Numbered from the stretch's first letter, positions 1 through 10,003 are shown. The stretch is 64,000 bases of DNA from an uncultured Nitrospirales bacterium (GCA_951812745.1 OX638327.1:1477914-1541913); one strand, 5' to 3'. Translations and numbers: made by a program. The notes: generated by a model not told the origin, from the sequence alone.

Positions 1-823
1 TAAAATTGGCATGTTTGGTCGAAATTTGCGCATCTCCTACCCGGTGACCCTTCAGACCGGCTTCTTCAATCAGCCGACCGGCCGTGGTTTCCGGGGGATT
101 TTTAAACACCGACCCGGCATTGGGTTGCGAGAGAGGTTGCGAGCGTTTTCGATACTGCAGATAGGACTTGGTGCGTGCTTCAATGGTTTCTCTGGAGGCC
201 GAGGCAAGACGAAGCCACGCTCCCACCACCACGCCTTCGGGCAGGCTGACGGAACGGTAGGCAAAAGAGAGGTCCGCCGCAGGATAGGTCATTAACCGGC
301 CCTCGGGATCGACCAATTGAACGGCGTCCAAACAGGTTTGCATCTCTCCCAGCTTGGTCCCCGCATTCATCACGACCGCACCGCCGACGGTCCCCGGGAT
401 GCCGGCTGCCCATTCGAGCCCCGACAAGGCATGGTGCACGGCAAACCCCAGCAGGGTCGGCATCCGCGCACCGGCTTCGGCGAACACGAGCCGGTCGTCT
501 TCTTGTTCAATGGTCGTCAAATTGGACAAACTCAAGACCACGCCTCGAATGCCGCCGTCCTGCACCAACAGGTTCGTCCCCCCCAACACCATGATAGGAA
601 CCTGAGCCGTATGCGCTTGACGCACGATCCGACACACGTCATGGACGTCTGCCGGACTGACGAACACGTCGGCCGGGCCCCCGATGCGAAGCGAGGTCAA
701 CTCCGCCAACGGCGCGTCAAACACGACCTCTCCGCGGATCCCCGACAGAGCCGCTTTCAAATCATGATGGTTCGACACGGTCAGCACGTCTCCCGCCCCT
801 GGCAGTCCGCTCCACAGGCTCAC
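1..823 (-). CDS. murB: UDP-N-acetylenolpyruvoylglucosamine reductase, C-terminus cut by window edge
   Basis: MurB reduces UDP-GlcNAc-enolpyruvate to UDP-MurNAc with FAD and NADPH in the cytoplasm. I translated the minus strand by hand. It gives the FAD-binding motifs GGGTNLLVQDGG and GIPGTVGGAVVMNAG, then AGSVFKNP and AGRLIEEAGLKGHRVGDAQIS followed by KHANF, all diagnostic of MurB. About 274 codons are visible, and roughly the last 25-30 residues, probably including the conserved Glu, lie left of position 1. The likely start is GTG at 823-821, whose last two bases overlap the murC TGA (GTGA). This is the usual murC-murB order and suggests translational coupling. Family identity is secure; only the exact start is inferred. 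Confidence 0.93.
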   Translation of the reverse strand, partial: MSLWSGLPGAGDVLTVSNHHDLKAALSGIRGEVVFDAPLAELTSLRIGGPADVFVSPADVHDVCRIVRQAHTAQVPIMVLGGTNLLVQDGGIRGVVLSLSNLTTIEQEDDRLVFAEAGARMPTLLGFAVHHALSGLEWAAGIPGTVGGAVVMNAGTKLGEMQTCLDAVQLVDPEGRLMTYPAADLSFAYRSVSLPEGVVVGAWLRLASASRETIEARTKSYLQYRKRSQPLSQPNAGSVFKNPPETTAGRLIEEAGLKGHRVGDAQISTKHANF

Positions 824-2196
824 AACGACTCCAACAACTCGACACCCACCTTCCACACGTCTCCGGCACCCAACGTCAGCACCGTATCCCCGGGTCGAAG
901 TTCCGAGATCAGTCGATTGAACAACGCGTCTTGTTTCTCCATCCAATGGACCGCCGGATGTCCCGTGGTCCGAATGCGTTCGGCCAGGATTTCCCCGGAC
1001 ACGCCTTCGATCGACTCTTCGCCTGCCGCATAAATCGGCGTCACGTACAGGATGTCCGCTTGCTCGAAGGCGTTCGCGAATTCATCCAACAAATCGTGCG
1101 TGCGGCTGTACCGGTGTGGTTGAAAGACCACCACCAATCGCCCCGACCAGACGGCCCTGGCCGCGGCCAGGGTCACCCGGATTTCCGTCGGGTGATGGCC
1201 GTAATCATCCACGACCGCCACGCCCCCTCTTTCTCCACGGATATGAAATCGCCGTTCGACGCCGGAGAATGAGGCGACGCCGGCACGAATCAAGTCCAAT
1301 GGCACGTCCAATTCCAAACCGACCCCGATCGCGGCCAACGCATTGGACACGTTGTGAACGCCCGGACTATTGAGTCGAAACGGGCCTAGTTGCTGTTCGC
1401 GAAAGTGCACACGAAAATTCGTGGTCCGGCCCCTGATTTCTATGTCCGTGGCACACAAATCCGACTTGAAGGAGTCGGCGACCTCCCGGCCATAGGTGAC
1501 GTATCGCTTCTGGACCTGAGGCAGCATCGCGCGAAGATGCTCGTCATCCGCGCACAGGATGGCCACGCCATAAAAAGGAACTTTATTGACGAATTCCAAA
1601 AAGGCCGCTTTCAGCCGATCCATGGATCCATAGTGGTCGAGATGCTCTCGATCGATATTCGTCACCACCGCAATCGCGGGGGACAGTCGCAGGAACGACC
1701 CGTCACTTTCATCCGCCTCGGTGATGAGCAAGTCGCTTCGTCCCAACCGGGCATGGGTGCCCATGGCATTCACCTTCCCCCCCACCACGAACGTCGGGTC
1801 GAGGCCGGCCTGCGCCAAGACCGACGCAACAATGGACGTCGTCGTGGTTTTGCCGTGAGCCCCGGCGATCGCCACGCCGAACTTGAGTCGCATGAGTTCC
1901 GCCAGCATTTCGGCCCGCGGGATCACCGGCACGACTCGCTGTTTCGCGGCTATCACTTCCGGGTTCGAGGCCTGCACGGCTGAAGAGATCACCACCACTT
2001 GCGCCCCTTCCACGTGGGAAGCATCATGCCCGATGGAAATTCTTCCCCCTAAGCTTTCCAACCGGCGCGTATTATCGGAGGGGGCTACGTCGGATCCCGT
2101 GACGTGATAGCCCAGCGTCAACAACACCTCGGCGATGCCGCTCATCCCACTCCCACCGATCCCCACGAGATGAATATGCCGAATCTTTCTAAACAC
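820..2196 (-). CDS. murC: UDP-N-acetylmuramate--L-alanine ligase
   Basis: MurC is the ATP-dependent ligase that adds L-Ala to UDP-MurNAc, the first peptide-stem step. The 458-residue protein has the normal family length. Visible motifs are the N-terminal Rossmann-like GIGGSGMSGIA (residues 12-22), the ATP P-loop GAHGKTTTTS (about 112-121), the ERRFHIRGE segment (about 317) and DDYGHHPTEI in the C-terminal domain. The ATG at 2196 overlaps the end of murG by 8 nt, and its TGA overlaps the likely murB start. The gene therefore sits in a tightly coupled run from murG to murB. Nothing is unusual. Confidence 0.97.
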   Translation of the reverse strand: MFRKIRHIHLVGIGGSGMSGIAEVLLTLGYHVTGSDVAPSDNTRRLESLGGRISIGHDASHVEGAQVVVISSAVQASNPEVIAAKQRVVPVIPRAEMLAELMRLKFGVAIAGAHGKTTTTSIVASVLAQAGLDPTFVVGGKVNAMGTHARLGRSDLLITEADESDGSFLRLSPAIAVVTNIDREHLDHYGSMDRLKAAFLEFVNKVPFYGVAILCADDEHLRAMLPQVQKRYVTYGREVADSFKSDLCATDIEIRGRTTNFRVHFREQQLGPFRLNSPGVHNVSNALAAIGVGLELDVPLDLIRAGVASFSGVERRFHIRGERGGVAVVDDYGHHPTEIRVTLAAARAVWSGRLVVVFQPHRYSRTHDLLDEFANAFEQADILYVTPIYAAGEESIEGVSGEILAERIRTTGHPAVHWMEKQDALFNRLISELRPGDTVLTLGAGDVWKVGVELLESL

Positions 2197-3298
2197 CGTC
2201 CGTCATCGTACGTTCAGGGGGATTTTTCCCCAACAACCGATAACACTCATGAACCATGGTCTCGGCCGCCTCGGTATTTCGCAACCGCAGGCTGTGTTCC
2301 GCCATGTGTCGAACACGTTCCGGGCGGTCCAGCAATCCCTCAATCTCTTCAGCCAACCTGGCCCCGGTCAGCGTAGGCTGAAGCAGCACAATGCCCGCCC
2401 CCGCCCGCTCCACGACGCGGGCATTGGATTCCTGATGATGATGCGTCGCCTGCGGAAACGGAATGAGAATGGAAGGCTTCGCACAGGCGGCGATTTCCGA
2501 TAACGTCAAGGCCCCACACCGACAGATGACCAGATCCGCCCGGCGAAGCGTCCGGGGCATATCCTGGATAAAAGGCACCACTTCCGCCTTCACGTTCATC
2601 TGGCGATACGCTTGGGACACGCGATCGACGTCGTTCACTCCCGCCTGATGAATCACCGCGACCCGGCTCCGAATCAAGGACGAGGTCTGAACGGCTTTGA
2701 GTACAATGGAGTTCATGGCTTGGGCACCCTGACTGCCGCCACAGACCAATAGGGTGGCAATCCGGCCCGATCCAAGGCTTGGTGGTGGAGCGACAAACGC
2801 CCTGCGCAACGGGGTTCCCACCACGGAGACTTTGCCGGCGCGAAAATACGGCTTCGCCCGTTCGAACGAGACGAAAATCCGGTTGGCCAAGGGTCCCAAT
2901 ACGCGGTTGGCTATGCCCGGGATCGCGTTCAGTTCCACGACGGCTCGCGGGATTCCCAACAACAACGCCGCGACGACGACCGGCGGACTCGTATAGCCAC
3001 CGGTCCCCACGACAAGATCCGTTTGGGATGCGCGCAACAAACGGAGGCAGCGCCACACCGCCCCGGGAATCAACAGAAGCGCCTTGATGACAGACCACAT
3101 CCCTCGACCCGCCACTCCCTGCACCCGGAGGGTTTCCATCCGCCATGGCGTGCTGGCCATCATCGTTTGCTCAAGGGGCCGACCCGTCCCCACCAACGTC
3201 ACGGACGTATCGGCATCCTGACGACAAAACTCTTCGGCTAAGGCGAGAGCCGGGTAAAAATGTCCTCCCGTGCCACCTGCTGTAATCACCACGTTCAT
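2189..3298 (-). CDS. murG: Undecaprenyldiphospho-muramoylpentapeptide beta-N-acetylglucosaminyltransferase
   Basis: MurG transfers GlcNAc onto lipid I to make lipid II on the inner face of the cytoplasmic membrane. The 369-residue protein starts with the GT28 glycine loop AGGTGGHFYPALALAEEF (residues 7-24). The C-terminal UDP-GlcNAc site includes LVCGGSQGAQAMN (about 183) and the run RCGALTLSEIAACAKPSILIPFP (key residues R-GALT-E, about 260-282). The ATG overlaps the ftsW TGA by 4 nt (ATGA), indicating translational coupling with the lipid II flippase or polymerase gene. Length and motifs are standard. Confidence 0.97.
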   Translation of the reverse strand: MNVVITAGGTGGHFYPALALAEEFCRQDADTSVTLVGTGRPLEQTMMASTPWRMETLRVQGVAGRGMWSVIKALLLIPGAVWRCLRLLRASQTDLVVGTGGYTSPPVVVAALLLGIPRAVVELNAIPGIANRVLGPLANRIFVSFERAKPYFRAGKVSVVGTPLRRAFVAPPPSLGSGRIATLLVCGGSQGAQAMNSIVLKAVQTSSLIRSRVAVIHQAGVNDVDRVSQAYRQMNVKAEVVPFIQDMPRTLRRADLVICRCGALTLSEIAACAKPSILIPFPQATHHHQESNARVVERAGAGIVLLQPTLTGARLAEEIEGLLDRPERVRHMAEHSLRLRNTEAAETMVHECYRLLGKNPPERTMTDGV

Positions 3299-4485
3299 CC
3301 CATCCCAAACGAAGAAACGGGCGGGTCCGCTGTCGGGCCGGCCCGGGAAATACTGAGCAAGATGCCGATCGCCACCAGACTGACGATTAACGAAGATCCT
3401 CCATAACTCACGAAGGGCAGCGTCAATCCTTTCGTCGGTAACAGACCGGATACCACGCTCATATTGATAAGCACCTGAATCCCGACCAACAGGGTCACTC
3501 CCCCGGCCAAATGGCGGCCAAAGGCATCGGGAGCCCGTCCGGCAATTTTGAACCCCTTGACGATCAGGACCGCGAACAATCCGATCAGCAACCCCGTCCC
3601 AAGAAACCCGAGTTCCTCACCAACCAGAGCCAGCACAAAATCCGCGTGCGCTTCAGGCAGAAAAAACAATTTCTGTCGTCCTTCACCCAACCCCACGCCG
3701 AATAACCCGCCGTTCCCCAACGCGACAAACGATTGCGTGAGTTGGAAGCCGGCATCGGTCGGATCCTGCCAGGGGTCCAAAAAATTCAGCAGCCGGCGAC
3801 GGCGATAATCGGACTGCATGATCAACGCGTACGCCACGGCAAGCAGGCAGACGGCCATCACGAGAAGATGCGGAATCCTGGTACCGCCCAAAAACAGTAA
3901 GCCGAACAAGAGGAGCGTCAGGACCACAGCCGTTCCCATATCGGGTTCGAGCAAAAGCAACCCCGCAAACGTCCCGACGACCGCCATGGGAGCCAGTACT
4001 CCACGACTGAAGAAGACCAGGGCCTGTTCTTTCCTGACGAGAAACGAAGCCAGGTACAACACGATGGACAGTTTGGCGATCTCTCCCGGTTGAATGGAAA
4101 AACCCGCAACGCGAAGCCACCGGCGCGCACCATTCACTTGAGTACCCAGGAACGGGATCAGGACCAGGATCAACAGCACGAATGTGAGGACCAAGCCATA
4201 GGGTGCGAGAGTCTTCCACATGTTGTAATCCCGTTGAGCCACCCAATGGAGGGCCATGAGCCCCAACAGCAACCAGAGGCTTTGCCGCTTCAAAAAAAAC
4301 GTCGAATCTCCATAACGTGTTTCCGCCATCACGCCGCTCGCGCTGAACATGATGATCAGCCCAATGAGGGTCAACAGATACGTCACCACCAAGACGGTCC
4401 GATCCAGGGGACGCGGCGCAGGTTCGTCGGCAGTGGTATTCCATACCAAGGGAAGCTGTATCTTGTTGCCACGAACGCGCTGCAT
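3295..4485 (-). CDS. ftsW: Septal peptidoglycan polymerase FtsW (SEDS family)
   Basis: FtsW is the SEDS-family glycosyltransferase that polymerises lipid II at the septum together with FtsI. The protein has about ten hydrophobic segments and the SEDS signatures QPGEIAKL (residues about 150, my numbering) and the C-terminal loop AHADFVLALVGEELGFLG, with FVSYGGSSL near the end. I favour the ATG at 4485, which has GGGGGAA about 7 nt upstream and gives 396 residues. An in-frame ATG at 4521 would add 12 residues and overlap the murD stop by 17 nt. It overlaps murG by 4 nt downstream. Confidence 0.95.
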   Translation of the reverse strand: MQRVRGNKIQLPLVWNTTADEPAPRPLDRTVLVVTYLLTLIGLIIMFSASGVMAETRYGDSTFFLKRQSLWLLLGLMALHWVAQRDYNMWKTLAPYGLVLTFVLLILVLIPFLGTQVNGARRWLRVAGFSIQPGEIAKLSIVLYLASFLVRKEQALVFFSRGVLAPMAVVGTFAGLLLLEPDMGTAVVLTLLLFGLLFLGGTRIPHLLVMAVCLLAVAYALIMQSDYRRRRLLNFLDPWQDPTDAGFQLTQSFVALGNGGLFGVGLGEGRQKLFFLPEAHADFVLALVGEELGFLGTGLLIGLFAVLIVKGFKIAGRAPDAFGRHLAGGVTLLVGIQVLINMSVVSGLLPTKGLTLPFVSYGGSSLIVSLVAIGILLSISRAGPTADPPVSSFGMG

Positions 4486-4504
4486 CGTAGGTTCCCCCCA
4501 TGTA

Positions 4505-5956
4505 TCAATCAGCCAGGGCATTCACCAGATCGCGAAATTGTTGACCCCGCTCGCGATAATCCCGGAACATGTCAAAACTGGCACAGGCCGGAGAAAACAA
4601 CACGGCGTCACCCGGTGTGGCGAAATCCGCAGCCAGGGCGACCCCCTCGGCCAAGGAGGACACGCGGCTGATCGCCCCTGCCCCTTCAATGGCCCGGGCA
4701 ATGGTTTCTGCCGACTCCCCCAACACGATACAATGTTTGACACCAGGCTTGAGTGCGTCTTTCAAGCGACCGAACTCGCTCCTTCCCTTCTCTTGTCCCC
4801 CCAGAATGATGACGAACGGCTGACGGAGACTATCGATGGCTTTCAGCGTGGCATCGACGTTCGTCCCCTTGGAATCATTGATAAACGTCACGCCTCGTCG
4901 CTCACGCACGAGTTCACAGACGTGGGGCAGCCCTTGAAACGATCGGACGACCCGTCTCATGGCGTCCCGGGAACAGCCCCGGACCATGCCCACGGCGAGG
5001 GCGGCGAGGACGTTAGAGACGTTGTGGTTCCCCGGAAGAGGAATGTCGTGCACCGGCATCAGTTCGTCCCGTTCTCCATTCCATCGCGTCACGATCGTCT
5101 CACCGTCCACCCACACGCCATTGGGCACTTCCTCGAACACGCTGAATTCGATGAGTTGCCCGTGCAGGGAATCCCGCCCCTGCCGGACTGGCGCCTCGTC
5201 GGCATTGAGCACGGCAAAGTCCCCGGCGGTTTGATTGCGAAAAATGTTGGCTTTGGCCCTTGCATAATCGGCGAAGCTCGGGTGGCGGTCCAGGTGATCC
5301 GGGGTGATATTCAGCAGCACCGCGACGTGCGCATGAAACCGGTCGATCGTTTCCAATTGAAAGCTCGACAATTCCGCGACGATTTCATGAAAAGGAGCCG
5401 GCTCCTCCGGGCCCACGCACGCGTGTTGCTGCACGGCCAAGGCGGCTTCCGTTAACGGTACCCCCAGGTTTCCGCCGACAAACGGAACGGACCCACATTC
5501 CCGCAAAAGTGTTCCGATCAGCGACACGACGGTGCTCTTTCCATTCGTTCCGGTGACGCCGATGACGGGCACGGAAAAGAACCACGAGGCCAATTCGACC
5601 TCACCGACAATGGGCACGCCGCGCCGGCGCACGGCGTCGAACGCCTCCAGGGTCAGGGGAACGCCGGGGCTCACGATCACCAGGTCAACGGCTGCCAGCC
5701 CCTTCTCGAATCGTATTCCGCCAAACGGGTGAATCCCCAACGTGCGGACGTCGGCTACCCCCATTGCCCATTCCGTTTCAGGCTTGTGATCGACCAGTGC
5801 CACTGTGGCGCCGAGAACGGCAAGTAATCGCGCCGCGGCCACGCCGCTTTTGCCCGCCCCGACCACGGCCACGGACTGCCCGGCGAGACTGGGTGGCCGG
5901 TGGCGTGGATTCGTGCGAGGTGTCCGTCGAGACATCTTCTCCAACGTCAGAAGCAT
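4505..5956 (-). CDS. murD: UDP-N-acetylmuramoyl-L-alanine--D-glutamate ligase
   Basis: MurD adds D-Glu to UDP-MurNAc-L-Ala using ATP. The protein of up to 483 residues has the N-terminal UDP-binding VVGAGKSGVAAARLL (about 31-45), the Mur-ligase P-loop GVTGTNGKST (about 133-142), LLNITPDHLDRH in the central domain, and FINDSKGTNVDAT with LGGQEKG in the C-terminal domain. The start is ambiguous: ATG at 5956 lies 4 nt after the mraY stop, while ATG at 5935 (residue 8) has GGAG only 3 nt away. The gene lies between mraY and ftsW, as in many dcw clusters. Confidence 0.96.
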   Translation of the reverse strand: MLLTLEKMSRRTPRTNPRHRPPSLAGQSVAVVGAGKSGVAAARLLAVLGATVALVDHKPETEWAMGVADVRTLGIHPFGGIRFEKGLAAVDLVIVSPGVPLTLEAFDAVRRRGVPIVGEVELASWFFSVPVIGVTGTNGKSTVVSLIGTLLRECGSVPFVGGNLGVPLTEAALAVQQHACVGPEEPAPFHEIVAELSSFQLETIDRFHAHVAVLLNITPDHLDRHPSFADYARAKANIFRNQTAGDFAVLNADEAPVRQGRDSLHGQLIEFSVFEEVPNGVWVDGETIVTRWNGERDELMPVHDIPLPGNHNVSNVLAALAVGMVRGCSRDAMRRVVRSFQGLPHVCELVRERRGVTFINDSKGTNVDATLKAIDSLRQPFVIILGGQEKGRSEFGRLKDALKPGVKHCIVLGESAETIARAIEGAGAISRVSSLAEGVALAADFATPGDAVLFSPACASFDMFRDYRERGQQFRDLVNALAD

Positions 5957-5960
5957 AAGG

Positions 5961-7037
5961 TTAACGCAGCTTTAAGGTGCTGAGACTCAAGAGACTCAAG
6001 AGAATCGCCACAATCCATAATCGAACCACGACCTTGGGCTCCTCCCATCCTTTCATTTCAAAGTGATGATGAATGGGCGCCATCAGAAAAATTCGTTTCC
6101 GGCGTGATTTATAGAACAGCACCTGAAAGATCACGGATACCGCCTCCATGACGAACACGCCGCCGACCAGGATCAGCAACAACTCGTGCTTGCTGACCAC
6201 GGCGACCGTGCCCAGGGTCGCGCCGAGGGGCAAGGACCCCACGTCCCCCATGAACACCGACGCTGGATACGTGTTGAACCACAGGAACCCGAGACTGGCT
6301 CCGAAAACAGCGGCCATCAGCACGGCCAATTCCCCGGCACCCTCGATGTACGGGATCAGCAAATACTCCGACACCACTTTGTTCCCGGCGGCATAGGCCA
6401 CCACGGCATACGCCATCGACGCCACCATGATCGGGCCGATCGCCAACCCGTCCAACCCGTCCGTCAAATTCACGGCATTGGAGCAGCCCACGATCACCAG
6501 GATGGCGAACGGAATGTAGAGCGTCCCCAGGTCGGGCGTAAACGTCTTGAAAAACGGAACGCTGAGTTCCGTCGAATACCCGGGAGAGGTATAGAAAAAC
6601 AGGCCGATGCCCAGGGCAATGCCTATTTGCGCCACGAACTTTTGAAGCACGCTCAGCCCTTCCGACCGCCCCCGCGAAATTTTGATATAGTCATCGATAA
6701 ACCCGATGAGCCCGAACCCCACGATAGACAGGACGACGAGCCACACGTAGAGATTGCGCACGTCCGCCCATAGGAGCGTGGACAGCAACACGGCAAAAAT
6801 AATGAGAATGCCTCCCATGGTGGGGGTTCCCTGTTTGGCCTGGTGGTGACGCGGCCCCTCTTCCCGAATCCGTTGTCCCAATCCAAGTTTCTGCAATTTT
6901 TTAATCAGGGGCGGAGCCAGGACAAACGCGAGGATAAACGCGGTCAGGGCCGCGTAAATGATGCGAAAGCTCAAATACCGGAACACGTTGAAAATTGCGA
7001 TGTCCGTGTGCAGCGGGTACAGCCACAAATACAACAT
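5961..7037 (-). CDS. mraY: Phospho-N-acetylmuramoyl-pentapeptide transferase
   Basis: MraY is the ten-helix membrane enzyme that transfers phospho-MurNAc-pentapeptide to undecaprenyl phosphate, giving lipid I. The frame stays open well upstream of the gene, but the true start is the ATG at 7037, giving MLYLWLYPLHTD and 358 residues, the standard length. Motifs include GTPTMGGILI, the aspartate-rich FIDDYIK and NAVNLTDGLDGLA, FMGDVGSLPLGA, and the C-terminal MAPIHHHFEMKGWEE. It lies 16 nt after murF, with AAGG upstream of the ATG. Confidence 0.97.
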   Translation of the reverse strand: MLYLWLYPLHTDIAIFNVFRYLSFRIIYAALTAFILAFVLAPPLIKKLQKLGLGQRIREEGPRHHQAKQGTPTMGGILIIFAVLLSTLLWADVRNLYVWLVVLSIVGFGLIGFIDDYIKISRGRSEGLSVLQKFVAQIGIALGIGLFFYTSPGYSTELSVPFFKTFTPDLGTLYIPFAILVIVGCSNAVNLTDGLDGLAIGPIMVASMAYAVVAYAAGNKVVSEYLLIPYIEGAGELAVLMAAVFGASLGFLWFNTYPASVFMGDVGSLPLGATLGTVAVVSKHELLLILVGGVFVMEAVSVIFQVLFYKSRRKRIFLMAPIHHHFEMKGWEEPKVVVRLWIVAILLSLLSLSTLKLR

Positions 7038-7053
7038 TCGCCTTATCCTGTCG

Positions 7054-8472
7054 CTATGCGTGCCTCGGCCGTGACCGGAGCACATCCACCAGACACTCGA
7101 ACTGCATGGCCCTGGAGGCTTTGAACAACACCACGTCCCCGGGCTCAACCAGCTTCTTGAGGACCGCTGCCGCGTCAGCGACGCGCCGGGCTTCGAAAAT
7201 CCGCGCCCCGGGCATGCCCTCCGCAGAGGCCCCGCGAGCCAACTCCCTGCCGAATTCCCCACACGCCACCAACAATGAAACGCGGTTGCCGGCCACAAAG
7301 GCGCCGACTTCCCTGTGCAGGGCCCGCGTTTCCGTTCCCAACTCCAACATGTCTCCCAGCACGGCAATGGTCCGGCGGCCGGCACCCAATTCCTGCAACA
7401 GGGTCACGGCCGCCTTCATGGAATCAGGATTCGCGTTGTAGTAGTCCTCAATGACGCGGAGACCCTGCCAGGAGGAGACTTGAGACCGCATGGCCACCGG
7501 ACGAAATCGACTCAAGCCAGTGGCCACGTTGGCCACCGACAGCCCGAGGACGTGACCCACTGCAATCGCGGCCAGGGCATTCAACACATTATGGGTGCCG
7601 TGCACGTGGAGCGAGAGCCGATGCGACCGTTGCCGTCCAATGACGCGGAGACGGAATTCGGTGCGTGTTCCTCGTCGCTGAATATGACTCCCCCGAACGT
7701 CCGCGTCCTCCTGGAGTCCGAAAGAGACTACCGAACAACGGGCGCGACGTCGGAAAAAATCGTAATACGGGTCATCCGCATTCAAAATAACGGCGCCGTC
7801 ACGAGGAAGATGGGCCAACAACTCGGCTTTCGCCCGGGCAGACCCGTCCACGCTGCCGAAGAATTCCAAATGATCGTTCCCCACGTTCGTAATGAGGCCG
7901 ACGGTCGGGCGGGCGATTTCCGCCAACCGCGTGGTTTGTCCTGTGGCATCCACGCCCAATTCCAGCACCGCCGCCTGATGAACCGCGGTCAACCCCAGAA
8001 CCGTTTGCGGCAACCCGATTCGATTGTTCAAATTGCCGGCGGTTTTCCTGAGTCGCCAGCGCTGGGACAGCGTTTTCGCGACCATCTCCTTCGTGGTGGT
8101 TTTGCCGTTGCTCCCCGTCACCGCCACGACCGGAATGTCGAAGCGGGTTCGGTGAAAGGTCGCCAGGTCCTGATACGCCCTCAAGGAATCCTTAACCTTC
8201 ACGACGAACGGATCGGCCCGTGCCGAGGCAGGTTTGCCGACCTTGGCGTGGCGCGGGAAGGCTTCAAGCACGACCCCCTTGGCTCCGCGGGTGAAGACCT
8301 CATCGAGAAATTGATGCCCGTCAAACCGGGCGCCTTTCAACGCGACGAATAAATCGCCTTTGCGCACCTTCCGGGAATCGGTACAGACCCGTTGAATCCG
8401 ACACCCCGTCGCGCCTTTCAGTAACGTTCCGCCGGTTGCCGCAAGCACTTCGTCTCCCGTAAATGTCGCCAT
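7054..8472 (-). CDS. murF: UDP-N-acetylmuramoyl-tripeptide--D-alanyl-D-alanine ligase
   Basis: MurF joins D-Ala-D-Ala to the UDP-MurNAc tripeptide, completing the cytoplasmic pentapeptide. The 472-residue protein has TDSRKVRKGDLFVALKG near the N-terminus, the ATP loop VAVTGSNGKTTTKEM (about 116-130), TNVGNDHLEFFGSV in the central domain, DYYNANPDSMKAA, and AVLGDMLELG. It starts 5 nt after murE ends. The Ala- and Arg-rich C-terminus is slightly longer than in E. coli, but nothing is missing. Confidence 0.96.
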   Translation of the reverse strand: MATFTGDEVLAATGGTLLKGATGCRIQRVCTDSRKVRKGDLFVALKGARFDGHQFLDEVFTRGAKGVVLEAFPRHAKVGKPASARADPFVVKVKDSLRAYQDLATFHRTRFDIPVVAVTGSNGKTTTKEMVAKTLSQRWRLRKTAGNLNNRIGLPQTVLGLTAVHQAAVLELGVDATGQTTRLAEIARPTVGLITNVGNDHLEFFGSVDGSARAKAELLAHLPRDGAVILNADDPYYDFFRRRARCSVVSFGLQEDADVRGSHIQRRGTRTEFRLRVIGRQRSHRLSLHVHGTHNVLNALAAIAVGHVLGLSVANVATGLSRFRPVAMRSQVSSWQGLRVIEDYYNANPDSMKAAVTLLQELGAGRRTIAVLGDMLELGTETRALHREVGAFVAGNRVSLLVACGEFGRELARGASAEGMPGARIFEARRVADAAAVLKKLVEPGDVVLFKASRAMQFECLVDVLRSRPRHA

Positions 8473-8477
8473 CGAGC

Positions 8478-9995
8478 CTATATCTGCCGGCTGTCCCGCA
8501 AGCCCGCCAACAGTTCACACGCCACTTCCCGATCGTCAAAACGATGCCGCGTCTTGCCGATGACCTGATAATCTTCATGCCCTTTACCCGCGATCAACAC
8601 CATGTCGCCCGGCCTAGCTTCAAGGAGCGCCGCCCGAATGGCCGTTCGACGATCAGGGATGACGTGCAACGTTCCCCGTTCCGACGCCGGAAGACCCAGT
8701 ACCCCTTGTTCAATATCGTGCAGAATCGAGTCGGGATCTTCGGTACGGGGGTTGTCCGAAGTCAGAAACACCACGTGACTGCGTTGGGCAGCCACCCGTC
8801 CCATGTTCGGCCGTTTCCCCGGATCACGATCACCCCCACAACCAAAAACCGTAATGATGCGTTCCCGTCGCAGTTGCCGGGCGACGGCCAGAAGCCGGGC
8901 CAGGGCATCTTCCGTATGGGCGTAATCCACAATCACCGAAAAGCTCTGTCCCGCGTCCACGCGCTCGAACCGGCCCGGCACCGTTCGGCATCCCCGGATA
9001 CCCTGCCGAACGTCCTCCAGAGACATGTCCCGGGCGAGGCCGACGCCGATACTCGCCAAAAGGTTCGAGACGTTGTGCTCACCGACCAGCGCACTTTCGA
9101 TATCAACAGTCCCACGTGGAGTATGGACCGTAAACCGGGTGCCATCCATCGAGAGGGTCACGTCCGTCGCGTAAATATCCGCACCCCGGCGAAGGGAATA
9201 CGTCCAGACCGAAACCGGAGTCTCGGCTTGCAATCGGACGCCCCATGGATCGTCAATATTGATGATCGCTCGTTTGGGTCCCGTTTTGAAGGCGGGAACG
9301 ACGAACTCCTGAAAGAGGCGTAATTTCGCGTGATAGTAGGACTCCATCGTCTCGTGGAAATCCAAATGGTCCTGGGTCAGATTTGTAAAAACCACCACGT
9401 CGAATTCACAGCCTTCGACCCGGTCCAGCGCGAGCGCATGCGAGGAGACCTCCAGGACCGCCGTATCCATCCCTGCGTCCACCATCCGACGCAGGAACGT
9501 CTGCAACGGAATCGCACCCGGCGTCGTGTGACTGGCCGCCTGATACTCCGCGCCGACGTGATGCCCCACCGTCCCCATGAGGCCCGTCCGGTCACCGCCG
9601 CGTTCCAGGATAGCCTGACTGACGTGGGCCACCGTAGTTTTCCCGTTCGTCCCCGTGACTCCCACCATGAGCAAGGATTGGGAAGGATTCTCAAAAAATC
9701 GCGCGGCCAACCGGCCAAGCGCCTTCCTGGAATCCTTGACTTCGATCCAGGCCGGGCTGCCTTTCCTGACGTGAACTGGAGCTTGGAACGGAGCTTGCAC
9801 CACAACGCCCCCTACCGGTTGCCGATACACCTCAGTGACAAAAGAATGACCATCGACCTGCTGCCCTTTGACAGCGACAAACAAACTGCCTCGTGCGACT
9901 TCCCGTGAATCATCCGTGATGCCGGACAGTTCCACGTCCAGATTGCCGGTCGTGCTCACCGCGTCGAGGGTCAGCAGTAACGTCGCTAACGTCAT
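8478..9995 (-). CDS. murE: UDP-N-acetylmuramoyl-L-alanyl-D-glutamate--2,6-diaminopimelate ligase
   Basis: MurE adds the third stem residue. The 505-residue protein has ITDDSREVARGSLFVAVKG (about 26-44), the P-loop GVTGTNGKTT (about 112-121), VLEVSSHALALDRV, and the DNPR motif (within TSDNPRTEDP, about residue 420). DNPR is the signature for meso-diaminopimelate rather than L-lysine, so the wall is probably the DAP type. The gene is separated from ftsI upstream by a 123 bp gap holding a palindromic repeat; the two genes are still co-oriented and probably co-transcribed. Confidence 0.97.
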   Translation of the reverse strand: MTLATLLLTLDAVSTTGNLDVELSGITDDSREVARGSLFVAVKGQQVDGHSFVTEVYRQPVGGVVVQAPFQAPVHVRKGSPAWIEVKDSRKALGRLAARFFENPSQSLLMVGVTGTNGKTTVAHVSQAILERGGDRTGLMGTVGHHVGAEYQAASHTTPGAIPLQTFLRRMVDAGMDTAVLEVSSHALALDRVEGCEFDVVVFTNLTQDHLDFHETMESYYHAKLRLFQEFVVPAFKTGPKRAIINIDDPWGVRLQAETPVSVWTYSLRRGADIYATDVTLSMDGTRFTVHTPRGTVDIESALVGEHNVSNLLASIGVGLARDMSLEDVRQGIRGCRTVPGRFERVDAGQSFSVIVDYAHTEDALARLLAVARQLRRERIITVFGCGGDRDPGKRPNMGRVAAQRSHVVFLTSDNPRTEDPDSILHDIEQGVLGLPASERGTLHVIPDRRTAIRAALLEARPGDMVLIAGKGHEDYQVIGKTRHRFDDREVACELLAGLRDSRQI

Positions 9996-10003
9996 TCCCT
10001 GTG